A stretch of 37,144 nt of DNA from Betaproteobacteria bacterium (GTDB taxonomy: Bacteria > Pseudomonadota > Gammaproteobacteria > Burkholderiales > SG8-39): assembly GCA_016210745.1 (NCBI GenBank), contig JACQTO010000269.1:1-37144 (forward strand), given 5' to 3'. Numbering within the stretch: position 1 is the stretch's first letter; each line of letters begins with the position of its first letter. Under the pieces are notes generated by a model, which saw only the letters and a program-made list of their open reading frames with translations, searched no databases and was not told the DNA's origin. Shown here piece by piece: positions 25,018 through 32,179 of the stretch. A program made the position numbers and the translations under genes.

Positions 25018-25750
25018 GGCTCTGCTTCGCCTGTCGGGTGTGGGCAAGCGCTTTGGCGGCGTGATAGCGCTTGAAGGCGTCGATCTGGAGGTGAACCCGG
25101 GCGAGATCGCCTCGGTCATCGGACCCAACGGCGCAGGCAAAACAACGCTGTTCAACGTCATGACCGGCGCAATCACGGCAACCGCGGGTGCCATCGAGTT
25201 TGCCGGCAGGCCTATCGGCGGACTCAGGCCGTACCGCATCGTACGCCTGGGCCTTGCCCGAACCTTCCAGAACATTCGCCTGTTTCACAGCTTGACCGTG
25301 CGCGAGCACTTTCGGCTCGCTCAGCACGCGGCAGCGCGCCGCGGGGAGTCCCGAGAAGCGGGGGCAACACGAATGAATGAACTGCTCGACGTGCTCGACC
25401 TTCGCGCCGCCGCGGATCGACCGGCGACGGACCTGTCCTATGGTCAGCAGCGGCGGGTCGAGATCGGGCGGGCACTTGCCACCGCACCGAAACTGCTCCT
25501 GCTCGACGAGCCGGTCGCCGGCATGAGCCGAGAGGAGACCGGGGCAATCGCGGCGCTGCTGCGCAGGCTGCGCGAGCGCGGACTCACGATCCTGCTCATC
25601 GAGCACGACATGTCATTCGTGATGGATCTATGCGACAGCGTCACCGTGCTCGATTTCGGCAACGTAATCGCCTGCGGCGAACCGGCGCAAATCCAGCGCG
25701 AGCCGCACGTGCTCGAAGCCTATCTCGGAAGAGAGGCGACCAGTGCTTAG
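25001..25750 (+). CDS. livG: ABC transporter ATP-binding protein, LivG type
   Basis: 249 residues. Walker A GPNGAGKTT is at 41-49, the ABC signature LSYGQ at 145-149, and Walker B LLLLDEP at 165-171 with the switch His in IEHDM. The insertion RIVRLGLARTFQNIRLF is typical of LivG. It powers uptake at the cytoplasmic face with LivF. The start is GTG at 25001, overlapping the permease gene by 17 bases; GTG 25010 is an alternative three codons later. All components needed for a complete importer are present in this cluster. Confidence 0.92.
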   Translation: MGAVAEALLRLSGVGKRFGGVIALEGVDLEVNPGEIASVIGPNGAGKTTLFNVMTGAITATAGAIEFAGRPIGGLRPYRIVRLGLARTFQNIRLFHSLTVREHFRLAQHAAARRGESREAGATRMNELLDVLDLRAAADRPATDLSYGQQRRVEIGRALATAPKLLLLDEPVAGMSREETGAIAALLRRLRERGLTILLIEHDMSFVMDLCDSVTVLDFGNVIACGEPAQIQREPHVLEAYLGREATSA

Positions 25751-26459
25751 GGTCGAAGGGCTAGGCGTCGCCTACGGCGCCGTGCGTGTTATCCGCGAGC
25801 TTGCATTCGAGGTCCACCCGGGTGAGATCGTAGCCCTTATCGGTCCCAACGGTGCCGGCAAGACCACTACCCTCAAGGCCATTGCCGGTCTGCTGCCCTT
25901 CGCCGGTCGCATCGCATTCGACGGCGCAGAACTGCGTCCGGGCAGGGCCGAGGAGCGTCCGCGCGCTGGTCTGGTGCTGGTTCCAGAGGGCCGCGGCATT
26001 CTCGCGCAAATGACGGTGTACGAGAATCTCCAGCTCGGCGCTTATTCGCGGCACGGGGAAGTGCCAAGATCGGACTTCGACGACGTCTTCGGGCGTTTCC
26101 CGATTCTTGCCGAGCGGCGAAACATCCCCGCGGGCCTGTTGAGCGGCGGCGAACAACAGATGCTGGCGATCGGCCGGGCCCTGATCGCCAAACCGCGTCT
26201 GTTGATGCTGGATGAGCCCTCACTCGGACTCTCGCCGATGCTGGTCGAAAAAGTGTTCCAGATCGTCAAGGAGCTGCGCGACGCCGGGATCACGATTCTG
26301 CTGGTCGAACAAAAAGCCCGTCAGACGCTTGCGATCGCGACGCGCGCCTACGTCCTTGAAACGGGCCGGATCGTCGCGGCCGACCAGGCCGAAAAACTGG
26401 TCGGCGACGCAGTGATCGCCAAGGCCTACCTCGGCACCGGAGCCGCGCTGAAGCGCTGA
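25743..26459 (+). CDS. livF: ABC transporter ATP-binding protein, LivF type
   Basis: 238 residues. Walker A GPNGAGKTT is at 34-42, signature LSGGE at 133-137, Walker B LLMLDEP at 153-159. GLVLVPEGRGILAQMTVYENLQLGAY is the LivF-typical Q-loop region. It is the second ATPase of the heterodimer. GTG 25743 overlaps the LivG gene by eight bases. A 247-bp gap with a sigma-70-like promoter separates it from the TRAP transporter genes, so the ABC unit probably ends here; I see no strong terminator. Confidence 0.93.
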   Translation: MLRVEGLGVAYGAVRVIRELAFEVHPGEIVALIGPNGAGKTTTLKAIAGLLPFAGRIAFDGAELRPGRAEERPRAGLVLVPEGRGILAQMTVYENLQLGAYSRHGEVPRSDFDDVFGRFPILAERRNIPAGLLSGGEQQMLAIGRALIAKPRLLMLDEPSLGLSPMLVEKVFQIVKELRDAGITILLVEQKARQTLAIATRAYVLETGRIVAADQAEKLVGDAVIAKAYLGTGAALKR

Positions 26460-26549
26460 GCGATGGCTTCGGTTAGAATCCTTCCCGTCGGACAATGAAT
26501 GGCATCGGGATGGATGTCGACGCGACACCGGCAGATTCAACGCATCTGC

Positions 26550-26578
26550 TTGACAAATACGGCGGCGCCAAATATCGT
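26550..26578 (+). promoter_or_regulatory. Sigma-70-like promoter upstream of the TRAP genes
   Basis: A perfect TTGACA (26550-26555) is followed 17 bp later by TATCGT (26573-26578). The spacing is ideal, and the -10 keeps the key T-A and final T. It lies about 130 bp upstream of the DctP start in the gap after LivF, and would drive the TRAP transporter and possibly UbiD-4. Confidence 0.55.
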
Positions 26579-26706
26579 GCCCCGGGTAAAGTCGCTGTGA
26601 AATATCAGCCTGAAATTTGGGGGCGACAATAACAATAAATCATAAGAAAATCGGTGGCCCAGCGGCCTTTCACATTCAATATCCACACAATTCTGCGGGA
26701 GATTTC

Positions 26707-27720
26707 ATGAAAACGATTATCAGCATCAAGAAATGCGGCGGCTTTCTTGCCGCCATGGCGCTCGCCGGAGCTTTTGCCGCACCCGCTGCCGCCCAGAACG
26801 TGATGAAGTTGAGCACGGCCACGATCAACGATAGCCAGCACGAGTGGATCAAGCTGTTTGCGGCTGCCGTCGAAAAGGGCTCCAATGGGAAAATCAAACC
26901 CGAGATCTATCCGGCAAGCCAGCTCGGTGCAATTCCGCGCCAGATCGAAGGTGTGCAGTTCGGTTCGATCCAGGTCTGGGTTGGTCCGCCGGAGTTTCTG
27001 GTCGGGGTCGACTCGCGCTACGAGGTGCTGAGCGCGCCGGGGCTGTTCAAGGATTCAAATCATTTCGTCCGGACATTCCAGGATCCAGAGTTCAGCAAGG
27101 CATTCCTGGCACTCGGCGCGAACCGAGGTCTCAAAGGGCTTGGCCTGTTTCTATCCGGACCGATCGTATTCAATACCCGCAGTCAGCTGCAAAAACCAGC
27201 GGACGTCAAGGGCATGAAGATCCGGGTGCTCGCCTCGCCGATGCAGATGAAACAGCTGGAAGCGCTTGGAGCCAGCGGGGTGCCCATGTCGCTGGGCGAG
27301 GTCATGCCGGCGCTGCAGCAGGGTGCGATCGACGGCGTCCTCAGCACTACCCCGGTATTCACGGCGTTGCGCTTTTACGGAGCCGCGAAGTACCTGTACG
27401 AGACAAACCATGGGATGGTGAGTTCGATAGCGGTCGTTAGCAAGGGCTGGTTCGATAAGCTGTCGCCCGATTTGCAAAAAATTGTAACCGATGCCGCTCA
27501 GCAAACCAGCAAGGAAATCGGCCCGTGGGCACTGAATTTCATCGCCAGCCAGCGCGCCGCGTGGATCAAGGCTGGTGGCGTCGTCACGGAGCCTACGACA
27601 GCTGAGCGGGCGCAGATAATGAAGCTGATGGCCCCTATCGGCACTGAGGTAACCAAAGCCAAGGCGCCGGAAAAAGCGATGTTCGAACTCATGCTGAAAG
27701 CGGCCAAGCGGGCCGAGTGA
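26707..27720 (+). CDS. TRAP transporter substrate-binding protein, DctP family
   Basis: 337 residues with a signal peptide (MKTIISIKKCGGFLAAMALAGAFAAPAAAQ, cleavage near residue 30). The mature protein shows DctP features: KIKPEIYPASQLGAIPRQIEGVQFGSIQVW, and GMKIRVLASP with the conserved R173 that salt-bridges a substrate carboxylate. TRAP receptors of this group bind C4-dicarboxylates, keto acids or aromatic acids. The ATG at 26707 is chosen because the signal peptide begins there and GGGAGA precedes it. It starts a P-Q-M gene set, driven by a good sigma-70-like promoter upstream. Confidence 0.93.
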   Translation: MKTIISIKKCGGFLAAMALAGAFAAPAAAQNVMKLSTATINDSQHEWIKLFAAAVEKGSNGKIKPEIYPASQLGAIPRQIEGVQFGSIQVWVGPPEFLVGVDSRYEVLSAPGLFKDSNHFVRTFQDPEFSKAFLALGANRGLKGLGLFLSGPIVFNTRSQLQKPADVKGMKIRVLASPMQMKQLEALGASGVPMSLGEVMPALQQGAIDGVLSTTPVFTALRFYGAAKYLYETNHGMVSSIAVVSKGWFDKLSPDLQKIVTDAAQQTSKEIGPWALNFIASQRAAWIKAGGVVTEPTTAERAQIMKLMAPIGTEVTKAKAPEKAMFELMLKAAKRAE

Positions 27721-27762
27721 GGCCCCCGCCCCGCGCAGTCATAGGGTGAGATCGGGGTTCTG

Positions 27763-28269
27763 ATGCGTTCGGGCACGGGTCGCCGGATTATCGACGTGGC
27801 AAGAGGGGCACTGAGGACAGTCTCTGCCCTCATGCTCCTCGGCATCGTCGGCATCAATGGCGCGAACGTATTCGGACGCTACATTCTCGACTCCCCGCTA
27901 AGCTGGGGCGAGGAGTCCATGGTCTTCCTGCAGATCATCGCGGTCTTTGTTGTTCTCCCCGCGGTGACGTGGGATGGCGCGCATGTTCGCATGGACCTGC
28001 TGGCGGGGTCCCTTCCCCTCAAGCTGCGGCGAATGCTCGAAATGCTGGCCGATCTGTCCAGCCTCGCTGTGGCCGTGCTGATAGTCTATGCGACGGTGCC
28101 GATTGTCCTGCGGCTCATCGAGTTCGACCAGCGCAGCGACGCGCTGGAAATCCCGGTGGCCATACCGCAGGGCGTGGTTCCTCTAGGATTCGCGCTCACT
28201 GCGGTTGCCCTCATCGCACGCGAGCTCTCCGGCAAGGCAGCTGAAGCCGCTAAGTCGATGCACCACTGA
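27763..28269 (+). CDS. TRAP transporter small membrane subunit, DctQ family
   Basis: 168 residues with four predicted membrane helices. The family signature is NGANVFGRYILDSPLSWGEESMVFLQIIAVFVVLPAVTWDGAHVRMDLL. DctQ anchors and couples the large permease to the binding protein. It starts 42 bp after DctP and ends 10 bp before the DctM start, consistent with one transcript. Confidence 0.92.
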   Translation: MRSGTGRRIIDVARGALRTVSALMLLGIVGINGANVFGRYILDSPLSWGEESMVFLQIIAVFVVLPAVTWDGAHVRMDLLAGSLPLKLRRMLEMLADLSSLAVAVLIVYATVPIVLRLIEFDQRSDALEIPVAIPQGVVPLGFALTAVALIARELSGKAAEAAKSMHH

Positions 28270-28279
28270 ACCGCACAAC

Positions 28280-29560
28280 GTGACGTTTTTTCTGTATTTC
28301 ATACTTCCAGTACTCCTGCTGGCGCTGGGGATCCCGATTTACGTGATCCTGCTGCTGACTGCGATCCTTGGTATTGCCATCACCCCGGGCCTGCCGCTCA
28401 CCGCGATGCAGACGGTGGTTTTCGGCAGCCTGGACACTTTTCCGCTGCTCGCAGTGCCCATGTTCGTCCTTGCGGGCGACATCATGGGGCGGGGCGGACT
28501 GGCGAGGCGACTGGTCGCGTGGGCCATGTCGCTGATCGGCGGCATCCGCGGTTCGCTGGCGGTGACCACCATTGCCTCGGCCGAACTGTTCGGCGCGATG
28601 TCGGGTTCGGCCGTGGGTTGCGTCGCCGCGATCGGCCGCTTGCTGCATCCTGCCCTTCGCGAAGGCGGTTACGGCCAGCGCTTCAGCATCGGCATCATCG
28701 CCTCCTCGGGGGCCATCGCCGTCATCATTCCGCCGTCGATTCCGATGATCATCTATGGCCTCGCGGCGCAGCAGTCGGTTCCCGCGCTTTTTCTGGCCGG
28801 CGTTCTCCCGGGCATATTGATCGGGCTGCTCACATCGGCCTATGTCCTGGTCTACGCCAAAATCAGGATGGTCCCGCTCACATCGAAGGCCCGCTGGAAA
28901 AACATCCTCGAGTCAACGCGCGAGGCGAGCTGGTCCCTCGGTGCACCCGTCGTCATTCTCGGCGGTATCTACGGCGGCGTGTTCACACCGACCGAAGCTG
29001 CCGGCGTCGCCGTGATCTACGCGGCGCTGGTCTCGCGCTACATATATCGCGAGGTTACCTGGCCCGAGCTCTGGAAAATCACCCAGAATTCAATGTATCT
29101 AGTCGGCCAGCTCCTGATCATAGTCGCCGGTGCAGGCGCCTATTCCTGGCTGATGACGACTAGCGGATTCCCGCAGCGCCTGGTGGAAGTCATCAGCGCT
29201 ATGCAAATCGAAACCTGGGTCCTGCTGTTTTCGTTCAACGTGATCCTGCTCGTCGTGGGCAGCTTTCTCGAGCCGCCCGCCGCAATCCTGATTCTGGCAC
29301 CGCTGGTCATGCCTCTGGTTCAGGCCCAGGGCGTGGATCCGATCCACTTCGGCATCATCATGACGGTGAACCTCGCTCTCGGCATGTTCACGCCGCCGTT
29401 CGGGCTGAACCTGTTTGCCTCCCACGCTCTGTTCGGGGTGCCGCTGCCAACGCTCTACCGCGGCGTGCTGCCGTTTCTCGCTATCTACTTTGTTGCGCTG
29501 ATGATCATCACATACGTGCCGAGCCTCTCGCTCGCCCCGCTTGTTCTTTTGAAACACTGA
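28280..29560 (+). CDS. TRAP transporter large permease, DctM family
   Basis: 426 residues, standard DctM length, with about 12 hydrophobic segments. Typical passages are AVPMFVLAGDIMGRGGLARRLV, SGSAVGCVAAIGRLLHPAL, IIPPSIPMIIYG and GGIYGGVFTPTEAAGVAVIYA. It is the sodium-driven translocation channel. The start is placed at GTG 28280 (MTFFLYFILPVLLL), where the homology begins; the frame is open further back into DctQ, and the ribosome site is weak, suggesting coupling to DctQ translation. It ends 41 bp before UbiD-4. Confidence 0.92.
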   Translation: MTFFLYFILPVLLLALGIPIYVILLLTAILGIAITPGLPLTAMQTVVFGSLDTFPLLAVPMFVLAGDIMGRGGLARRLVAWAMSLIGGIRGSLAVTTIASAELFGAMSGSAVGCVAAIGRLLHPALREGGYGQRFSIGIIASSGAIAVIIPPSIPMIIYGLAAQQSVPALFLAGVLPGILIGLLTSAYVLVYAKIRMVPLTSKARWKNILESTREASWSLGAPVVILGGIYGGVFTPTEAAGVAVIYAALVSRYIYREVTWPELWKITQNSMYLVGQLLIIVAGAGAYSWLMTTSGFPQRLVEVISAMQIETWVLLFSFNVILLVVGSFLEPPAAILILAPLVMPLVQAQGVDPIHFGIIMTVNLALGMFTPPFGLNLFASHALFGVPLPTLYRGVLPFLAIYFVALMIITYVPSLSLAPLVLLKH

Positions 29561-29601
29561 GACCGGCTCCAGCCCGGCAACGCCATGAAGAGGAGTACAT
29601 C

Positions 29602-31047
29602 GTGAGCCACCGTACCATGAGGGATTTTCTGGCCGCCCTGGAAAAAAAGGGCCTGCTCCGAAGGATTACGAGGCCGGTCGACCGCATGTGGGAACCGGCG
29701 GCGCTGGCGAAATGGATGTACCAGGCACTGCCCGAAGAGAAACGCTTCGGCATGTTTTTTGAGAACGTGAAGGGGTACAAGATCCCGATCGTCACAGGCG
29801 CGCTCGGCGCCAATACCGCCGCCTACGCGACCGCGCTCGACATCGAGCCTGGCGAGATCAATGAGGCCTGGGTCGAAGCCTGCCGCAACCCGATTGCGCC
29901 CAAGGTCGTCGACAAGGCGCCGTGTCAGGAAGTCGTGTTGACCGGCAAGGACGTACGTCTGTCCTATCTGCCGATACCGGTATGGACGCCCGGCAAAGAC
30001 ATCGGTCCCTACCTCACGACCAACACCGTGACGAAAGACCTCGACACGGGCGTGCAGAACATGGGCGTCTACCGCAGCCAGGTGCGCGATGAAACGAACG
30101 TCATCTCCAACCTCGCTCCGGGGCGCCAAGGCTACATCAATATGCTCACCTGGACCGACAAAGGGAAGGTTGCGCCCATCGCCTGGGCAATCGGCTCGCC
30201 GCCCGCGGTTCACATGGCCACCGTGGCCAACCTGCCCTACGGCGCAGACGAAATCGGCATTGCCGGCGGCATGATGGGCGAACCCGTCCGAATGGTGAAA
30301 TGCAAGACCGTCGACCTCCTCGTGCCGGCCGACGCCGAAATCATCATCGAGGGCGAAATCCACCCCGGCGAGACCGACATGGAGGGCCCGTTCGGCGAGT
30401 TCGCGGGCTACATGGGTCCCATAGACCGGCGCCCAGTCGTGCGCATCACAGCGATCACTCACCGCAAGGATCCTATTTTTTACGGCTACACGAGCCAAAT
30501 GCCTCCCTCGGAGAGCACCACCATCCAGAGCCTGACCAATGCCGGGATCATGCTCAAGACCCTGCGCTACGATCTGAGCGAAATAACCGTGACCGATGTG
30601 TTCATCGACCAGACCTTCGGCGGGTTGCTTGCGCATGCGATCATCGCGATGAAGTCCAACTATCCCGGGCATTCGAAAAAGGTCGGCCGCCTGGTTGCCG
30701 ACATGTCGCCGATCAAGCGTGTGACGGTAGTGGATAACGACATCGACATTCGCGACCACACCCACATCGATTGGGCGATGAACTCGCGCTTCAACCCCGC
30801 CCGCGACACCGTATTGATCAAAGACGTCTATTTTCCGATCAACATGGACCCGTCAGTGCGTTCTCAGACCACGCAGGACACCATGGGCAGTAAAGTCGTT
30901 TGCGATGCCACGCTCAAGGTCGATGCAGGCACGTTCTCGCTGCCACCGAGGGAAATCATGATGAAGGCGCTGGACGTCTGGAAGGAAGCCGGGTTGCCCG
31001 AGTTCGAGATCCCGAAGCGCGCGAAACTGCGGATCGATAATTCCTGA
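29602..31047 (+). CDS. UbiD family decarboxylase (UbiD-4)
   Basis: 481 residues. Catalytic equivalents R158 (QNMGVYRSQ), E261 and E266 (EGPFGEFAGYM) are intact. VPADAEIIIEGEIHPGE precedes the acidic motif, and TVVDNDIDIRDHTHIDW lies in the C-terminal part. The GTG start has GAGGAG upstream and lies 41 bp after DctM, implying co-expression with the TRAP importer, which may bring in its substrate. By eye about 70 per cent identical to UbiD-5 over the N-terminal 160 residues, so the two are recent paralogues. No prenyl-FMN synthase gene is close by. Which acid it decarboxylates or carboxylates cannot be told. Confidence 0.94.
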   Translation: MSHRTMRDFLAALEKKGLLRRITRPVDRMWEPAALAKWMYQALPEEKRFGMFFENVKGYKIPIVTGALGANTAAYATALDIEPGEINEAWVEACRNPIAPKVVDKAPCQEVVLTGKDVRLSYLPIPVWTPGKDIGPYLTTNTVTKDLDTGVQNMGVYRSQVRDETNVISNLAPGRQGYINMLTWTDKGKVAPIAWAIGSPPAVHMATVANLPYGADEIGIAGGMMGEPVRMVKCKTVDLLVPADAEIIIEGEIHPGETDMEGPFGEFAGYMGPIDRRPVVRITAITHRKDPIFYGYTSQMPPSESTTIQSLTNAGIMLKTLRYDLSEITVTDVFIDQTFGGLLAHAIIAMKSNYPGHSKKVGRLVADMSPIKRVTVVDNDIDIRDHTHIDWAMNSRFNPARDTVLIKDVYFPINMDPSVRSQTTQDTMGSKVVCDATLKVDAGTFSLPPREIMMKALDVWKEAGLPEFEIPKRAKLRIDNS

Positions 31048-31050
31048 CAC

Positions 31051-31160
31051 GGACGGGCCGGCACCCGCTGATTTTGCCGTTTATCAATCTCCCCCTTTTT
31101 CGGGCAGTTGCAAGCAACTGCCCGAAAAAGGGGGAGACGAATTTAGAAACCGAATCCTTG
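31051..31160 (+). repeat. Dispersed hairpin element, copy 2
   Basis: A perfect 24-bp stem (31088-31111 with 31114-31137) closed by an AA loop. It has the same framework as copy 1, but the variable pair after CG is GG, matched by CC on the other arm. The left flank GGGCCGGCACC...GCTG...TTTTGCCGTTTATCAA and right flank CGAATTTAGAAACCGAATC match copy 1. It lies between UbiD-4 and DUF2848 in the same orientation as copy 1. Confidence 0.85.
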
Positions 31161-31229
31161 CAGCTGGGCAGCGCTTGCTGCCGAGCCGATATTTCGACGT
31201 CCGAATAAACCCAACGGAAGGCCCAGACC

Positions 31230-31925
31230 ATGAGCAGCGCAAATCTGACATTCAATTTCATCTCGGCAGGCGGAAGGACAACCCGTGCAACGGTGATTTC
31301 GACCGCCATAATCGCCGGCTGGACCGGCCGCGACAAAGCGGCCATGGAAAAGCATATTGTGGAACTCGAGGCTCTCGGCGTAGCTCGCCCAGCCACGACC
31401 CCGATCTACTACCGCGTGGCAGCCTCGCGGCTGACGACAGCCGGACGGATCGAGGTGGCAGGGGGCGAGTCGAGCGGCGAGGTGGAGTTCGTTCTGGCTT
31501 CAATCGATAAGCGCCTGTGGGTCGGCGTGGGCTCCGACCACACGGATCGCAAGATCGAGACCATCAATGTAACGGCGTCGAAGCAGATGTGCGAAAAACC
31601 CGTCAGCGCGGACTTGTGGCCGTTCGACGAAGTCTCCGGCCACTGGGACAAATTGCGTTTGCGCTCATTTATCTTGGAGGCGGGGCAACAAACGCCCTAT
31701 CAGGAAGGGCCGGTCACCACCATGCAGGATCCGCTCGAACTGATCGCCGGCTATTCCGCGGGCCAGGGAAAACTGCCGGATGGCGCGCTGATGTTCTGCG
31801 GCACGCTCGCTGCCAAGGGCGGTATTCGCCCCGCGCCGCGCTTCATGTTCGAGTTGGAAGATCCCGTGCTCGGCCGCAAGATCGCGCATGCCTACGATGT
31901 CGTTTCGCTGCCGGTGCTGGGCTAG
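31230..31925 (+). CDS. DUF2848 family protein
   Basis: 231 residues with clear DUF2848 segments: IAGWTGRDKAAMEKHIVELEALGVARPATTPIYYRVAASRLT, LWVGVGSDHTDRKIE, SKQMCEKPVSADLWPFDEVSGHWDKL, and GALMFCGTLAAKGGIRPAPRFMFELEDPVLGR. The C-terminal wording resembles the fumarylacetoacetase/hydratase fold, so a C-C hydrolase or decarboxylase activity is possible, but the function is not established. SDHTD and the conserved acidic residues could bind a metal. The gene is bracketed by two hairpin elements in opposite orientation and flanked by UbiD-4 and UbiD-5, suggesting a role in the same pathway. ATG 31230 is preceded by GGAAGG. Confidence 0.88.
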   Translation: MSSANLTFNFISAGGRTTRATVISTAIIAGWTGRDKAAMEKHIVELEALGVARPATTPIYYRVAASRLTTAGRIEVAGGESSGEVEFVLASIDKRLWVGVGSDHTDRKIETINVTASKQMCEKPVSADLWPFDEVSGHWDKLRLRSFILEAGQQTPYQEGPVTTMQDPLELIAGYSAGQGKLPDGALMFCGTLAAKGGIRPAPRFMFELEDPVLGRKIAHAYDVVSLPVLG

Positions 31926-31954
31926 CGGTGAACAGGAGAATATTGACGCGCCAC

Positions 31955-32072
31955 TGGTGAGAATTTGCCTTTCATAGGTCTCAACATGGTGCAGTGCAAT
32001 TGCGCGCAATTGCACTGCACCATGTTGAGATTGAAGTAAGGCAGAAGAACAACTTCACTGATTCCGGCTCGT
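31955..32072 (-). repeat. Dispersed hairpin element, copy 4 (divergent stem, 52-bp palindrome)
   Basis: A 52-bp perfect palindrome (arms 31979-32003 and 32006-32030, GC centre). Outer flanks on the minus strand match copy 1: ACGAGCCGGAATCA...GAAG..TG, TGCC, then TTCAATCTC, and GAGAC on the far side. The stem interior (AACATGGTGCAGTGCAATTGC) differs from the other copies yet is fully paired. It lies between DUF2848 and UbiD-5, opposite in orientation to copy 2. Confidence 0.75.
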
Positions 32073-32179
32073 TTGATATGGGAACAAGAATTGGGGCAGC
32101 GTAGACGCGCTGCAAATTCAAGCGAGACCGCCTGAGGTTGTGCAAGACGGCCAGCGGAGCAATTTCGAGGAGTATTCAA

